In this document: positions 16,729-25,858 of the stretch, one piece after another
Position numbering within the stretch: position 1 is the first letter of the stretch
Layout of the letters: the number at the start of each line of letters is the position of its first letter
Source of the DNA: Curtobacterium sp. MCBD17_032
Lineage (GTDB): Bacteria > Actinomycetota > Actinomycetes > Actinomycetales > Microbacteriaceae
NCBI RefSeq assembly: GCF_003234855.1
Contig: NZ_QKTO01000009.1
Location: 34,728-98,727, forward strand
Length of the DNA stretch: 64,000 nt
Direction: 5' to 3'
Notes under the pieces: model-generated
The model's input: the letters and a program-made list of their open reading frames with translations, nothing else
Told to the model about the DNA's origin: nothing
Databases searched by the model: none
Position numbers and translations under genes: made by a program

Positions 16729-17748
16729 GTGACGCTGCAGGGACCCGGCACTCGTCCGGCACGCCGCCCAGCCCGGGCGGGCTGGGCGCGCTGGGCGGTG
16801 CGCCGGGTCCTGGGCGGCGTCGGGGTCCTCTGGGCGGTGGCGACGATCGTGTTCGTCGCGATCCGCCTCATCCCCGGGGACCCCGCCCTCGCGATCCTCG
16901 GCGGGCCGGGGTCGCAGGCGTCGGCCGAGGCGGTCGCGCAGGTGCGCTCCGAGTACGGGCTCGACCGGCCGGTCCTCGTCCAGTACCTGGTGTTCCTCGG
17001 TCGCCTGGCGACGGGGCAGCTCGGGGACTCGTACGCCTTCCGGACGCCGGTGTCGACGCTCCTCGCGCAGGAGCTGCCCGTGACGCTGACCCTGGCGGTC
17101 GCCGGGCTCGGGGTCGCGTGGCTGCTGGCGGTCGTCGCCGCGTGGTGGTCGACGCAGCGCGGCCGGACGGCGGCGCTGCTGACCACCGGCCTGGCCGTCA
17201 CCGCCAGCGTGATGCCGCACTTCTGGCTCGGCAGCGTGCTCATCGTCGTGTTCGCGAGCGCGCTGGGATGGGTGCCCGCTGTGAGCGACGGCACACTGCG
17301 CGGTTGGGTCCTGCCCGTGCTCGTCGTCGCGGTGCCGGTCGCCGGGTACCTGGCCGAGACGATCCGTGACGGTGTGGTGGACGCGCAACGGTCCGCCTTC
17401 GCGCTCGCCGCCCGCGGTCGGGGCGAGTCCCGCGCGGGGCTGTTCGGTCGGCACCTGCTCCGGCACGCCGCACTCCCCGGGATCGCCCTGTCCGCCTGGG
17501 CCTTCGGGTCGCTCGTGTCCGGAGCCGTCGTCGTCGAGTCGGTGTTCGCGCTCCCCGGGATCGGCCGGGCGCTCGTGACCGCGGTGACGCAGCGGGACAT
17601 GCCCCTCGTCGCGGGGATCGCGCTCGTGTCGGCGGCGGCGTACGTCGTCGTGCTCGCCGTCGCCGACCTCGTGGAGCGTGCGGTCGACCCGCGCGGGAAC
17701 GACCGGGGCGACCGCCCGGCGACGTCGGACCAGGCGGAGGCGTGGTGA
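16729..17748 (+). CDS. ABC transporter permease, DppB-like
   Basis: A 339-residue inner-membrane permease with six hydrophobic segments. The N-terminal part carries AIRLIPGDPALAIL, the usual DppB/OppB signature. The coupling-loop motif is seen as ARGRGESRAGLFGRHLLRHAALP (about 225-247). The start is GTG 16729, seven bases after the lipoprotein stop; there is no good Shine-Dalgarno sequence, so translational coupling is likely. It pairs with the next permease and with the fused ATPase downstream. Confidence 0.92.
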   Translation: MTLQGPGTRPARRPARAGWARWAVRRVLGGVGVLWAVATIVFVAIRLIPGDPALAILGGPGSQASAEAVAQVRSEYGLDRPVLVQYLVFLGRLATGQLGDSYAFRTPVSTLLAQELPVTLTLAVAGLGVAWLLAVVAAWWSTQRGRTAALLTTGLAVTASVMPHFWLGSVLIVVFASALGWVPAVSDGTLRGWVLPVLVVAVPVAGYLAETIRDGVVDAQRSAFALAARGRGESRAGLFGRHLLRHAALPGIALSAWAFGSLVSGAVVVESVFALPGIGRALVTAVTQRDMPLVAGIALVSAAAYVVVLAVADLVERAVDPRGNDRGDRPATSDQAEAW

Positions 17749-18674
17749 GCGGCATCGTCGACCCGGGCCTCCCGTCCGGCACCGACCCCGACGGCAGGAC
17801 CGGCGCGACGCCGACCGGTCCGTCCGAGACGTCCGGCCGGCGCGCCGGACGCCGGTCCGAGCGATTCCGTGGGGGGACGCTCGGGCCGGCAGGCACCATC
17901 GCGGCCGCCGTGGTGGCGGTCGCGGTGGTCGCCGCCCTGTGGCCGGCACTGCTCGGCGGTGCACACCCACTGGCGGTCCACCCGGCCGAGGCCCTCCTGC
18001 CACCCGGCGCCGGCCACCCGTTCGGCACCGACGAGTCGGGCCGGGACGTCCTGGCGCGGGTGGTCGCCGGGACACGGGCGTCGCTCCTGGTCGGCGTCGT
18101 CGCCACCCTGGTCGGCGGCGGGACCGGCGTGGCGCTCGGCGTGCTTGCCGGGCTCGGCGGACGGGTGGTCGACGCGGTGGTCGGCCGCGTGACCGAGGTG
18201 GCGTTCGCGTTGCCGCTGCTGCTCGTCGCACTCGTCGTGATCGCGGTGACCGGTCCCGGGCCGGTGCCGGCCATGCTCGCCGTCGGGTTCGCGACCGCTC
18301 CCGGGTACGCCCGGATCGTGCGCGGCCTGGTCCGGACCGCGCGGGCGTCGCAGGTGGTGGAGACGGCCGTGCTGCTCGGGCGGTCACCCGTCGCGATCGT
18401 CGTCCGGCACGTGCTGCCCGCCGCGCTCTGGCCGGTCGTCGCCGTCGGGACGCTCGGCATCGGTCAGGCGGTCGTGTGGGCGTCCGCGCTGAGCTACCTC
18501 GGTGTCGGGACACCACCGCCCGCACCGGAATGGGGGGCCATGCTCGCCGACGGCCGGACCTACCTGCAGACCGCCCCGTGGATGAGCACGTTCCCCGGGC
18601 TCGCCATCGTCGTCCTCGCGACCGCGGTGACGGTGCTCGGCCGGGCACTCCGCCGTACCGGGGCCGCACGATGA
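17742..18674 (+). CDS. ABC transporter permease, DppC-like
   Basis: A 310-residue permease. It has a long hydrophilic, Gly/Thr/Pro-rich cytoplasmic head (about 1-45). HPFGTDESGRDVLARVVAGTR follows (about 91-111), the hallmark of DppC/OppC proteins. The coupling loop is ETAVLLGRSPVAIVVRHVLP. Two starts are possible: GTG 17742 and GTG 17745, the latter overlapping the preceding stop as GTGA. The stop overlaps the ATPase start as ATGA. Together with the preceding permease it forms the membrane channel. Confidence 0.92.
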   Translation: MVSGIVDPGLPSGTDPDGRTGATPTGPSETSGRRAGRRSERFRGGTLGPAGTIAAAVVAVAVVAALWPALLGGAHPLAVHPAEALLPPGAGHPFGTDESGRDVLARVVAGTRASLLVGVVATLVGGGTGVALGVLAGLGGRVVDAVVGRVTEVAFALPLLLVALVVIAVTGPGPVPAMLAVGFATAPGYARIVRGLVRTARASQVVETAVLLGRSPVAIVVRHVLPAALWPVVAVGTLGIGQAVVWASALSYLGVGTPPPAPEWGAMLADGRTYLQTAPWMSTFPGLAIVVLATAVTVLGRALRRTGAAR

Positions 18675-20314
18675 CGGCGGACGAGCACGCCACGTCAGGC
18701 ACCGTCGTCCTCGACGTCGCGGGACTGTCCGTCACGATCGGCGGCACGCCGCTGGTCGACGCCGTCACCCTGCGCGTGCGCGGCGGCGAGTGTGTCGCCC
18801 TGGTCGGTGCGTCGGGCTCCGGCAAGTCCGTCACGATCCGGGCTGCGCTGGGGCTGTCCGCTCCGGGCGCGGTGGTCGCGGCTGACCGGCTGCAGGTGGG
18901 CGGACAGGACGTCCGTGACCTGTCGGAGCGACGGTGGCGCGCCGTGCGTGGTCGATCCGTCGGCTACGTCGGCCAGGAGGCCCTGGGCGCGCTGGACCCG
19001 CTCCGTCCGGTCGGGCGCGAGGTCGCCGACGCCCTCCGCCTGCACACCGCGCTCTCGGCGCGCGAGCGCATCGAGGCGGTCCGCGCCGAACTCGAGGCCG
19101 TGGGGCTCGACCCCGACCTGGCCACCGACGGACGCACCGCCGAGTCCCTCTCCGGCGGGATGCGGCAGCGTGCGCTCATCGCGGCCGCGACGATCGGTCG
19201 TCCGGGCCTCCTGGTCGCGGACGAGCCGACCACCGCCCTCGACGCGGGGGTCGCGTTGCGGGTGATGGAGCAACTGCGCGCCGCCCAGGAGCGCGGTACC
19301 GGAGTGCTCGTCGTGACGCACGACCTCGGCCTCGTCGCCGGGTGGGCCGACCGGGTGGCGGTGATGGACGCGGGACGCATCGTCGAGGAGGGCCCGACCG
19401 CTTCCGTCCTCCGTGCGCCGGCACACCCCGCGACGCAGTCCCTCGTGCGCGCGGCCCGACCCACCGAGCGCCCGGTCATGTCCACCGCTGCACGGCCGGA
19501 GGAGACGGCGCAGACGGCGCAGACGGCGCAGAGGGCGCAGACGGAGCCGGCCCTCGCCGCGGTCGGACTCACGCGCAGCTACGGCACCGTCCCAGCGGTC
19601 GCGGACGTGTCCCTGGCCGTGCGCCCGGGTCGGGTCCTCGGGCTGATCGGCGCATCCGGCTCCGGCAAGACCACCGTGGCCCGGATGCTGCTCGGTCTCG
19701 AGACGCCGGACGCCGGCACCGTGCAGCTCAGCGGACAGCCGTGGGCGCCGCTGCCGGAACGCGCACGCCGCGCCCGCCGACACCGGGTCGCCGCCGTCGT
19801 GCAGGACCCCGGCGCGACGTTCGACGAGCGATGGGACGTGGAGCGGGTCCTCGCCGACGCGCTCACCGCCGGACGGGCCCGACGGGCGACCGGAGCGCTC
19901 GCGGCCCGGGTCGACGACGCCCTGCGGCAGGTGGACCTCGACCCGGCGGTCCGCCTCCGGTCCCCGCGCACCCTCTCCGGCGGGCAACGGCAGCGTCTCG
20001 CGATCGCCCGCGCGCTGGCCACCGACCCCGAGGTGCTCGTGCTCGACGAGCCGGTGACCGCTCTCGACGCGACCGTGCAGGACGCCGTGCTCGGGCTCCT
20101 CGAACGGCTCCGCGACGACACCGGGGTCGCGATGGTCTTCGTGTCGCACGACCTCCGCGCCGTCCGCCGCCTGGCCGACGAGGTCCTCGTGGTGCACGCG
20201 GGCGTCGTCGTCGAGCACGGCCCGGCAACGGAGGTGTTCGACCGACCGCAGCACGCGGTCACCGCGCAGCTGGTCCGTGCTGCCGAGCGACTCGCCGCTG
20301 GCCCCGCCGTCTGA
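18671..20314 (+). CDS. Fused double ATP-binding protein of the peptide/nickel ABC transporter (DppD-DppF type)
   Basis: A 547-residue protein carrying two complete nucleotide-binding domains. Domain 1 has Walker A GASGSGKSVT, signature LSGGMRQRA and Walker B LLVADEPT. Domain 2 has Walker A GASGSGKTTV, signature LSGGQRQRLA and Walker B VLVLDEPV, with the H-loop histidine in VFVSHDLR. Separate DppD and DppF proteins are thus joined in one chain. The linker (about 275-297) contains three TAQ units encoded by 9-base repeats. ATG 18671 overlaps the permease stop. It is the last gene of the operon and powers import by the two permeases. Confidence 0.94.
   Translation: MTADEHATSGTVVLDVAGLSVTIGGTPLVDAVTLRVRGGECVALVGASGSGKSVTIRAALGLSAPGAVVAADRLQVGGQDVRDLSERRWRAVRGRSVGYVGQEALGALDPLRPVGREVADALRLHTALSARERIEAVRAELEAVGLDPDLATDGRTAESLSGGMRQRALIAAATIGRPGLLVADEPTTALDAGVALRVMEQLRAAQERGTGVLVVTHDLGLVAGWADRVAVMDAGRIVEEGPTASVLRAPAHPATQSLVRAARPTERPVMSTAARPEETAQTAQTAQRAQTEPALAAVGLTRSYGTVPAVADVSLAVRPGRVLGLIGASGSGKTTVARMLLGLETPDAGTVQLSGQPWAPLPERARRARRHRVAAVVQDPGATFDERWDVERVLADALTAGRARRATGALAARVDDALRQVDLDPAVRLRSPRTLSGGQRQRLAIARALATDPEVLVLDEPVTALDATVQDAVLGLLERLRDDTGVAMVFVSHDLRAVRRLADEVLVVHAGVVVEHGPATEVFDRPQHAVTAQLVRAAERLAAGPAV
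19504..19544. repeat. 9-bp tandem repeat in the inter-domain linker
   Basis: The unit gacggcgca occurs three times exactly and a fourth time with one change, then a partial copy. It encodes repeated T-A-Q in the linker between the two ATPase domains and keeps the frame when units are gained or lost. Confidence 0.8.
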
Positions 20315-20333
20315 CGGCGCGCCCGGACGCGAC

Positions 20334-20368
20334 GGAGGCCCGACCTGCGTGTCGCAGGGCGGGCCTCC
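20334..20368. terminator. Intrinsic terminator between convergent ABC operon and MFS gene
   Basis: Arms GGAGGCCCG and CGGGCCTCC pair, then an A·G mismatch, then CCTGCG with CGCAGG around a TGT loop. It lies 20 bases beyond each stop codon, so it can act on both strands. Confidence 0.72.
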
Positions 20369-20388
20369 AGGCAGGTGGTCGGACGGGG

Positions 20389-21957
20389 TCAGGAGCCGGC
20401 GGAGGCCTTGTCCTGCGACCCGTCGGCCGACACGACGGGGATCTGGCTCGTCGAGAAGTCCTTCGCCCAGTCGGACTGCGCGAGCTCCGACGTCGGGTCG
20501 TCGTACTCCGCGATCACGTCGGCGACCTCGTCCTCGTGCGCGACCGTCGGGCCCGAGCCCATCAGGGGCGAGCTCGCGGTCTCCTTGGTGAAGTACACCG
20601 CGACGAGCCCGATCAGGGCGGCGAGCATGAGGTAGAACGCCGGGATGTCCTCGGCCCAGCCGTAGCCGGCGTCCTTCGCACCGGCGATGAGCGCCTGCGT
20701 CGCGAGCGGCGTCGTGCCGCCGAACAGGGACACCGACACGTTGAACGCGATCGCCAGCGCGCCGTAGCGGATGATCGTCGGGAACAGGGCCGGGAGCGTC
20801 GACGGCATGGTCGACGTGAACGTCACGAGCACCAGACCGAGGAGGAGCAGCCCGGCGAAGACGCCGGGGCCGGTGCCGGTCTGCACGAGCTTCAGCGCCG
20901 GCCAGGACAGCACGATGAACCCGAAGCAGCCCGCGGCGAGCACCGGGCGACGACCGAACCGGTCCGACAGCCGCCCGCCGAACGTGATGACGACCATCAT
21001 GAGGATCATCACGATGACGATGAGGATGAGGCCGAACGTGGCGTTCTGCCCGAGGTTCGTCTCGAGGTAGGTCGGCATGTACGACAGGAGCATGTAGTCG
21101 GTCACGTTGAACACGAGGACCAGGCCGATGCAGACGATGAGCGAGCGCCAGTTCTCGGCGAACAGCTTGAGGAACGGCGTCTTCTGCGACTCGCGCTCGG
21201 CCGCCTGCTCCTGCTGCTTCTGGAACGCAGGTGTCTCCTCCAGCTTGAGCCGCAGGTAGAGCCCGATGAGGCCGAGCGGGCCCGCCACGATGAACGGGAT
21301 GCGCCAGCCCCAGCTGAGCAGGGCGTCCTCCGGCATCGCGTACTGCAGCACCGTGACGATCGACGCACCGAGCACGTAGCCGGCGAGCGTGCCGAACTCG
21401 AGCCACGAGCCCATGAACCCGCGCCGCTTGTCGGGCGAGTACTCCGCGATGAACGTCGCCGCCCCGCCGTACTCGCCGCCGGTCGAGAAGCCCTGCACGA
21501 AGCGTGCGACGAGCAGCAGCACCGGCGCCCAGAAGCCGATCGTGTCGTACGACGGGATGAGGCCGATCATCAGCGTGCCCGCGGCCATCAGGATCATCGT
21601 CAGCGCGAGGACCTTCTGCCGGCCGATCTTGTCGCCGATCGGGCCGAACACCGCGCCGCCGATCGGACGGACGACGAACGCGGCGGCGAAGAAGCCGAAC
21701 GTCGCCACGAGGTTCGAGGTCGGGTCGCCTGCCGGCAGGAACACCTTCGAGATGGTGACCGTCAGGTAGGCGAAGATGCCGAAGTCGAACCACTCCATGG
21801 CGTTGCCGAGTGCTGCTGCGGCGACGGCACGCTTGAGCAGCGACTCCTCGACGACGGTGACGTCGTCCTCGGTGAGCTTGCGCCGGGCGCGCTTGGCGGC
21901 GGCCTTCGTCCGCAGCGGGCGGTCCCCGTGCGTCTCCTTCGGTGTGTTGGCTGGCAC
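20389..21957 (-). CDS. MFS transporter, metabolite:proton symporter (MHS/ProP-like)
   Basis: A 522-residue transporter with twelve predicted membrane segments and a basic N-terminal head of about 40 residues. GNAMEWFDFGIFAY (about 54-67) is typical of the MHS group, which includes ProP, ShiA and KgtP. The loop between segments 2 and 3 reads FGPIGDKIGRQKVL, and RFVQGFSTGGEYGGAATF is the conserved fourth/fifth segment motif. Substrates in the group are osmolytes, dicarboxylates or shikimate; which one is not shown. The acidic C-terminal tail (about 475-522) is unlike the core. The start is GTG 21957, with GGAGGA seven bases upstream. Confidence 0.88.
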   Translation of the reverse strand: MPANTPKETHGDRPLRTKAAAKRARRKLTEDDVTVVEESLLKRAVAAAALGNAMEWFDFGIFAYLTVTISKVFLPAGDPTSNLVATFGFFAAAFVVRPIGGAVFGPIGDKIGRQKVLALTMILMAAGTLMIGLIPSYDTIGFWAPVLLLVARFVQGFSTGGEYGGAATFIAEYSPDKRRGFMGSWLEFGTLAGYVLGASIVTVLQYAMPEDALLSWGWRIPFIVAGPLGLIGLYLRLKLEETPAFQKQQEQAAERESQKTPFLKLFAENWRSLIVCIGLVLVFNVTDYMLLSYMPTYLETNLGQNATFGLILIVIVMILMMVVITFGGRLSDRFGRRPVLAAGCFGFIVLSWPALKLVQTGTGPGVFAGLLLLGLVLVTFTSTMPSTLPALFPTIIRYGALAIAFNVSVSLFGGTTPLATQALIAGAKDAGYGWAEDIPAFYLMLAALIGLVAVYFTKETASSPLMGSGPTVAHEDEVADVIAEYDDPTSELAQSDWAKDFSTSQIPVVSADGSQDKASAGS

Positions 21958-22209
21958 GTCGTTCCTCCGGTGTGCTGTACGTCCTTCGGGCGTCCGACGA
22001 GACGGCGACACTGGCGACCTGCGAGCCGCGCTCGCCGGACAAACCCCGGAAGCCTACCAGGCGGACCCGGACGGGTGGCATGTCAGTGCCGCTCGGCAGG
22101 CTCGGCGCAGCGGGGTGACCGCTACGCTGGGCAGGACCCGTCGAGCGCGGGGACACTCAGGCACCTCATCACGGACTCGGTGCCGCACATACGAACGGAA
22201 GGCGCAGCC

Positions 22210-24807
22210 ATGACCAAGCCCATGCCCGACAAGCCATCGGTGGACGGACTCGAGCAGGTCTGGGGACCGCAGTGGGAGCAGGACGGCACCTACCGGTTCG
22301 ACCGCGCCGCCGCCGGTGACCGGTCCGCCGTCTACTCGATCGACACCCCGCCGCCGACCGCCTCCGGCTCGCTGCACATCGGACACGTGTTCTCGTACAC
22401 GCACACCGACCTCAAGGCCCGGTACGAGCGCATGCGCGGCAAGCACGTCTTCTACCCGATGGGCTGGGACGACAACGGTCTCCCCACCGAGCGCCGCGTG
22501 CAGAACTACTACGGCGTCCGCTGCGACCCGTCGCTCCCCTACGACCCCGACTTCACGCCGCCGTTCGAGGGCGGCGACGGCAAGTCGAGCAAGGCCGCCG
22601 ACCAGCTGCCGATCTCCCGTCGCAACTTCATCGAGCTCTGCGACCAGCTGACCGTCCAGGACGAGCAGCAGTTCGAGGAGCTCTTCCGCACCCTCGGGCT
22701 GTCGGTCGACTGGACGCAGTCGTACCGCACCATCGACGCGACCTCCCGCGCGAGCGCCCAGCGCGCCTTCCTCCGCAACCTCGAGCGTGGCGAGGCGTAC
22801 CAGGCCGACGCCCCGACGCTGTGGGACGTGACGTTCCGCACCGCGGTCGCCCAGGCCGAGCTCGAGGACAAGGAGATGCCGGGCGCGTACCACGGTCTCG
22901 CCTTCCACAAGACGGACGGCAGCGGTGACGTCGTCATCCAGACCACCCGCCCCGAGCTCCTGCCGGCGTGCGTGGCCCTCGTCGCACACCCGGACGACGA
23001 GCGCTACCAGGACCTGTTCGGCACGACCGTCCGCTCCCCGCTGTTCGACGTCGAGGTCCCGGTGCTCGCGCACCACCTCGCGCAGAAGGACAAGGGCGCC
23101 GGCATCGCGATGATCTGCACGTTCGGTGACACCACCGACGTCGTCTGGTGGCGCGAGCTGCAGCTGCCGAACCGCTCGGTGATCGGGTTCGACGGCCGCA
23201 TCCGCTCGGAGGAGCCGGCGTGGATCGAGTCCGCCGAGGGTCGGGCGCTCTACGCCGAGATGGCCGGCAAGACGGTGTTCTCCGCCAAGAAGGTCGTCGT
23301 GGACGCCCTCACCGCGTCCGGCGAGCTCGTCGGCGACGTCAAGACGATCAACCACCCGGTCAAGTTCTTCGAGAAGGGCGACAAGCCGCTCGAGATCGTC
23401 TCCACCCGCCAGTGGTACATCGTCAACGGTGCCCGCGACGAAGAGCTGAAGCAGACGCTCCTCGACCGCGGGGACCAGATCGCGTTCCACCCCGACTTCA
23501 TGAAGGTCCGGTACGAGAACTGGGTCGGCGGCCTGTCCGGCGACTGGCTCATCTCCCGCCAGCGCTTCTTCGGTGTGCCGATCCCGGTCTGGTACCCGCT
23601 CGACGCCGACGGGAACCCGGTCTTCGACCAGCCGATCGTCCCGACCGAGGCGCAGCTGCCCGTCGACCCGTCGTCCGACCCGGCTCCCGGGTACGACGAG
23701 TCGCAGCGCGGTGTCGCCGGCGGCTTCCAGGGCGAGCTCGACGTGATGGACACCTGGGCGACCTCGTCCCTCACCCCGCAGCTCGCCGGAAAGTGGGAGA
23801 CCGACCCGGAGCTCTACGGCCTGGTGTACCCGTACGACGTCCGCCCGCAGGCGCAGGACATCATCCGGACGTGGCTGTTCACGACCGTGCTCCGCAGCCA
23901 GCTCGAGGCCGACGTGGTGCCGTGGAAGAACGCCTCGATCTCCGGCTTCATCGTCGATCCCGACCGCAAGAAGATGTCGAAGTCGAAGGGCAACGTCGTC
24001 ACGCCGCTGTCGATCCTCGAGCAGCACGGTGCGGACGCGGTCCGGTACTGGGCGGCCTCGTCGAAGCTCGGGACCGACGCCGCGTTCGACCCGCAGAACC
24101 CGAAGCAGATCAAGGTCGGCCGTCGTCTCGCGATCAAGGTCCTCAACGCGGCGAAGTTCGTCTACGGCTTCGAGCTGCCCACCGGCGCCCACCGGGTGAC
24201 GGAGGCGCTCGACGTCGACATGCTCGCCGCTCTGGGCACGGTCGTCGACCAGGCCACGGCCGCGTTCGAGGCGTACGACCACGCCCGTGCGCTCGAGATC
24301 ACCGAGCGCTTCTTCTGGACCTTCTGCGACGACTACCTCGAGCTCGTCAAGGAGCGTGCCTACGGCACCGCGGCGGACGCGAGCCACGAGACCCAGGCGA
24401 GCGCGGTGCTCGCGCTCCGGGGCGCGATCGACGTCCTGCTCCGTCTGCTCGCCCCGTTCCTCCCGTACGCGACGGAGGAGGTCTGGGCCTGGACCCACGA
24501 GACGAGCGTGCACCGGGCCTCCTGGCCGACGCGGACCGACCTGCCGGTCGACCAGGCGGAGACCGGTCTGCTCGCCGCCGTCGGGCAGGCGCTCATCGGC
24601 ATCCGCGGTGCGAAGACCGCGGCGAAGGCGTCCCAGAAGACGCCCGTCACCCGGGCGGTCGTGCAGGCGCCGGCCGCCGTGCGCGAGCTCGTGGAGCGCG
24701 CGGCCGTGGACCTGGCGGCCGTCGGCCGCATCCAGGACCTCGCCTTCGTGGACGGCGACGAGTTCGCGGTGACCGAGATCGAGCTGGCCGAGCAGCCCTC
24801 GGCCTAG
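22210..24807 (+). CDS. valS: Valyl-tRNA synthetase
   Basis: An 865-residue class I synthetase charging tRNA-Val. Signatures are HIGH at 56-59 (TASGSLHIGHVFSYTHTD) and KKMSKSKGN at about 584-592. The CP1 editing domain includes IQTTRPELLPACVALVAHPDD, with the TTRPE motif that helps reject threonine. The C-terminus stops soon after the anticodon-binding helices and lacks the long coiled coil of the E. coli enzyme, which matches the shorter valS group. ATG 22210 has GGAAGG about seven bases upstream. No T-box is visible in the 22012-22209 leader, unlike ileS. A hairpin terminates it. Confidence 0.96.
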   Translation: MTKPMPDKPSVDGLEQVWGPQWEQDGTYRFDRAAAGDRSAVYSIDTPPPTASGSLHIGHVFSYTHTDLKARYERMRGKHVFYPMGWDDNGLPTERRVQNYYGVRCDPSLPYDPDFTPPFEGGDGKSSKAADQLPISRRNFIELCDQLTVQDEQQFEELFRTLGLSVDWTQSYRTIDATSRASAQRAFLRNLERGEAYQADAPTLWDVTFRTAVAQAELEDKEMPGAYHGLAFHKTDGSGDVVIQTTRPELLPACVALVAHPDDERYQDLFGTTVRSPLFDVEVPVLAHHLAQKDKGAGIAMICTFGDTTDVVWWRELQLPNRSVIGFDGRIRSEEPAWIESAEGRALYAEMAGKTVFSAKKVVVDALTASGELVGDVKTINHPVKFFEKGDKPLEIVSTRQWYIVNGARDEELKQTLLDRGDQIAFHPDFMKVRYENWVGGLSGDWLISRQRFFGVPIPVWYPLDADGNPVFDQPIVPTEAQLPVDPSSDPAPGYDESQRGVAGGFQGELDVMDTWATSSLTPQLAGKWETDPELYGLVYPYDVRPQAQDIIRTWLFTTVLRSQLEADVVPWKNASISGFIVDPDRKKMSKSKGNVVTPLSILEQHGADAVRYWAASSKLGTDAAFDPQNPKQIKVGRRLAIKVLNAAKFVYGFELPTGAHRVTEALDVDMLAALGTVVDQATAAFEAYDHARALEITERFFWTFCDDYLELVKERAYGTAADASHETQASAVLALRGAIDVLLRLLAPFLPYATEEVWAWTHETSVHRASWPTRTDLPVDQAETGLLAAVGQALIGIRGAKTAAKASQKTPVTRAVVQAPAAVRELVERAAVDLAAVGRIQDLAFVDGDEFAVTEIELAEQPSA

Positions 24808-24838
24808 TCGGAGCACCCGGGCCGCGACCCGGACACCG

Positions 24839-24878
24839 AGGACGCCCCGTTACCGTGGAGACACGGGCGGGGCGTCCT
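24839..24878 (+). terminator. valS terminator hairpin with an internal promoter −10
   Basis: AGGACGCCCCG (24839-24849) and CGGGGCGTCCT (24868-24878) form an 11-bp stem with an 18-base loop. The loop contains TACCGT (24851-24856), which suits a −10 for the next gene, whose transcript would begin after the left arm. The two functions can therefore coexist. Confidence 0.55.
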
Positions 24879-24910
24879 GCGTCCCCGCCGGCGACGTACT
24901 GGAGGCACGC

Positions 24911-25162
24911 ATGCAGTTGGGCACGAGATGGAACGTCGGAGCGGAACCGCCCGCACGGCTGCCCGAGACGATGGTGGTCGCGGTGCGCGCTGTCGAGGAC
25001 GACCTGACAGCGCAGTCGGTCGACGCGTCGACCTGGCGCTGGACGCTCACCTTCCTGGAGGGCAAGCCGATGGTCGAGCTGGACGACGGGACGTCGATCC
25101 ACCTCGATCCGCTCGGCCACGCGCAGGTGACGGACCCGGACGACGCCGGCACCGAGGACTGA
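24911..25162 (+). CDS. Small conserved-type protein, hypothetical
   Basis: An 83-residue soluble protein without signal peptide or cysteines. The middle part has alternating polar and hydrophobic residues (STWRWTLTFLEGKPMVELD), which suggests a small β-sheet fold, and the C-terminal ten residues are acidic. The ATG at 24911 has a good GGAGG eight bases upstream, and the codons are G/C-ending as in neighbours, so it is very likely translated. I do not recognise the family. It sits alone between valS and a TetR gene under its own −10 at 24851-24856. Confidence 0.72.
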   Translation: MQLGTRWNVGAEPPARLPETMVVAVRAVEDDLTAQSVDASTWRWTLTFLEGKPMVELDDGTSIHLDPLGHAQVTDPDDAGTED

Positions 25163-25181
25163 CCGCTCCCGCTCCGCGGCC

Positions 25182-25202
25182 TAGAGTGGAGAACGAACGT
25201 TC
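25182..25202 (+). promoter_or_regulatory. Promoter and inverted-repeat operator of a tetR gene
   Basis: The −10-like TAGAGT (25182-25187) is followed four bases later by GAACG-AA-CGTTC (25191-25202), a perfect 5-2-5 dyad covering the likely transcription start. Autorepression by the TetR protein encoded downstream is the simplest reading. Confidence 0.5.
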
Positions 25203-25250
25203 CCGGCGTGGTGCCCTGCCGGCGGACAACCGGGTGGACGGAGGGCGGAC

Positions 25251-25832
25251 ATGGCCACGAGCACGGTCGAGCCGGAGACGACGGCGCGCATCGTCGACAC
25301 CGCCGACGCACTGTTCTACGCGCGCGGCATCCAGGCCGTCGGCATGGACGAGATCCGATCGGCCGCCGGCGTCTCGCTCAAGAAGCTCTACGCCGCGTTC
25401 CCCGGCAAGGAGCAGCTCGTCGCAGCCGTCCTGACCGGGCGTCACGCGCTCTGGGAGCAGGGCATCCGTGCGGCCGTCGACGACGCCGCCGGGCCGCGCG
25501 CGAAGATGCTCGCCGTCTACGACTTCCTCGAGTCGTGGTTCGGCGACGACACGTTCCGGGGCTGCGGGTTCATCAACGCCTTCGGCGAGCTCGGTGCGAC
25601 CTCGCCGACCGTCGCCGCCATCGCACGCGAGCACAAGGAGTCGTTCCAGCGCTTCGTCAGCGGCCTCGCCCTCCAGGCCGTCCCTGACGTCGACCGCGCC
25701 GAGGAACTCGCCGCCCAGCTCGCGCTCCTCGCCGAGGGGGCGCAGACCACCGCGGCGATCGCCGGCACGACGGACGCCGCCGTGCACGCGCGTCGCGCCG
25801 CCGCGGTCCTCATCGACGCCGCCACGCCCTGA
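25251..25832 (+). CDS. TetR family transcriptional regulator
   Basis: A 193-residue regulator. The helix-turn-helix region is VGMDEIRSAAGVSLKKLYAAF (about 30-50), followed by the usual PGKEQLVAAVL helix. The middle of the ligand domain contains FRGCGFINAFGELG, a phrase typical of the TetR_C group whose members sense small electrophiles or quinones in other bacteria. Two glycines and a cysteine there might form a sensing site, but that is inference. The leader is about 55 bases and carries the dyad described separately. The next gene (M3 peptidase) has its own leaderless promoter, so co-regulation is not required. Confidence 0.87.
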   Translation: MATSTVEPETTARIVDTADALFYARGIQAVGMDEIRSAAGVSLKKLYAAFPGKEQLVAAVLTGRHALWEQGIRAAVDDAAGPRAKMLAVYDFLESWFGDDTFRGCGFINAFGELGATSPTVAAIAREHKESFQRFVSGLALQAVPDVDRAEELAAQLALLAEGAQTTAAIAGTTDAAVHARRAAAVLIDAATP

Positions 25833-25846
25833 CACGGGCCGGCGGA

Positions 25847-25852
25847 TAGGTT
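25847..25852 (+). promoter_or_regulatory. −10 element of the leaderless M3 peptidase gene
   Basis: TAGGTT is followed by six bases and ATG 25859. No ribosome-binding site is present. This spacing decides the start in favour of ATG 25859 over the in-frame GTG at 25853. Confidence 0.5.
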
Positions 25853-25858
25853 GTGGGG

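Noticed and set aside
13380..18017. A minus-strand open frame of about 1500 codons opposite the ABC operon
   Set aside because: Its translation is low-complexity Arg/Ala/Gly with no domain; the opposite strand holds genes with intact motifs.
22012..22209. T-box or other riboswitch before valS
   Set aside because: No specifier, GGAAGAAC-like or TGGNACCGCG sequence could be found in the leader.
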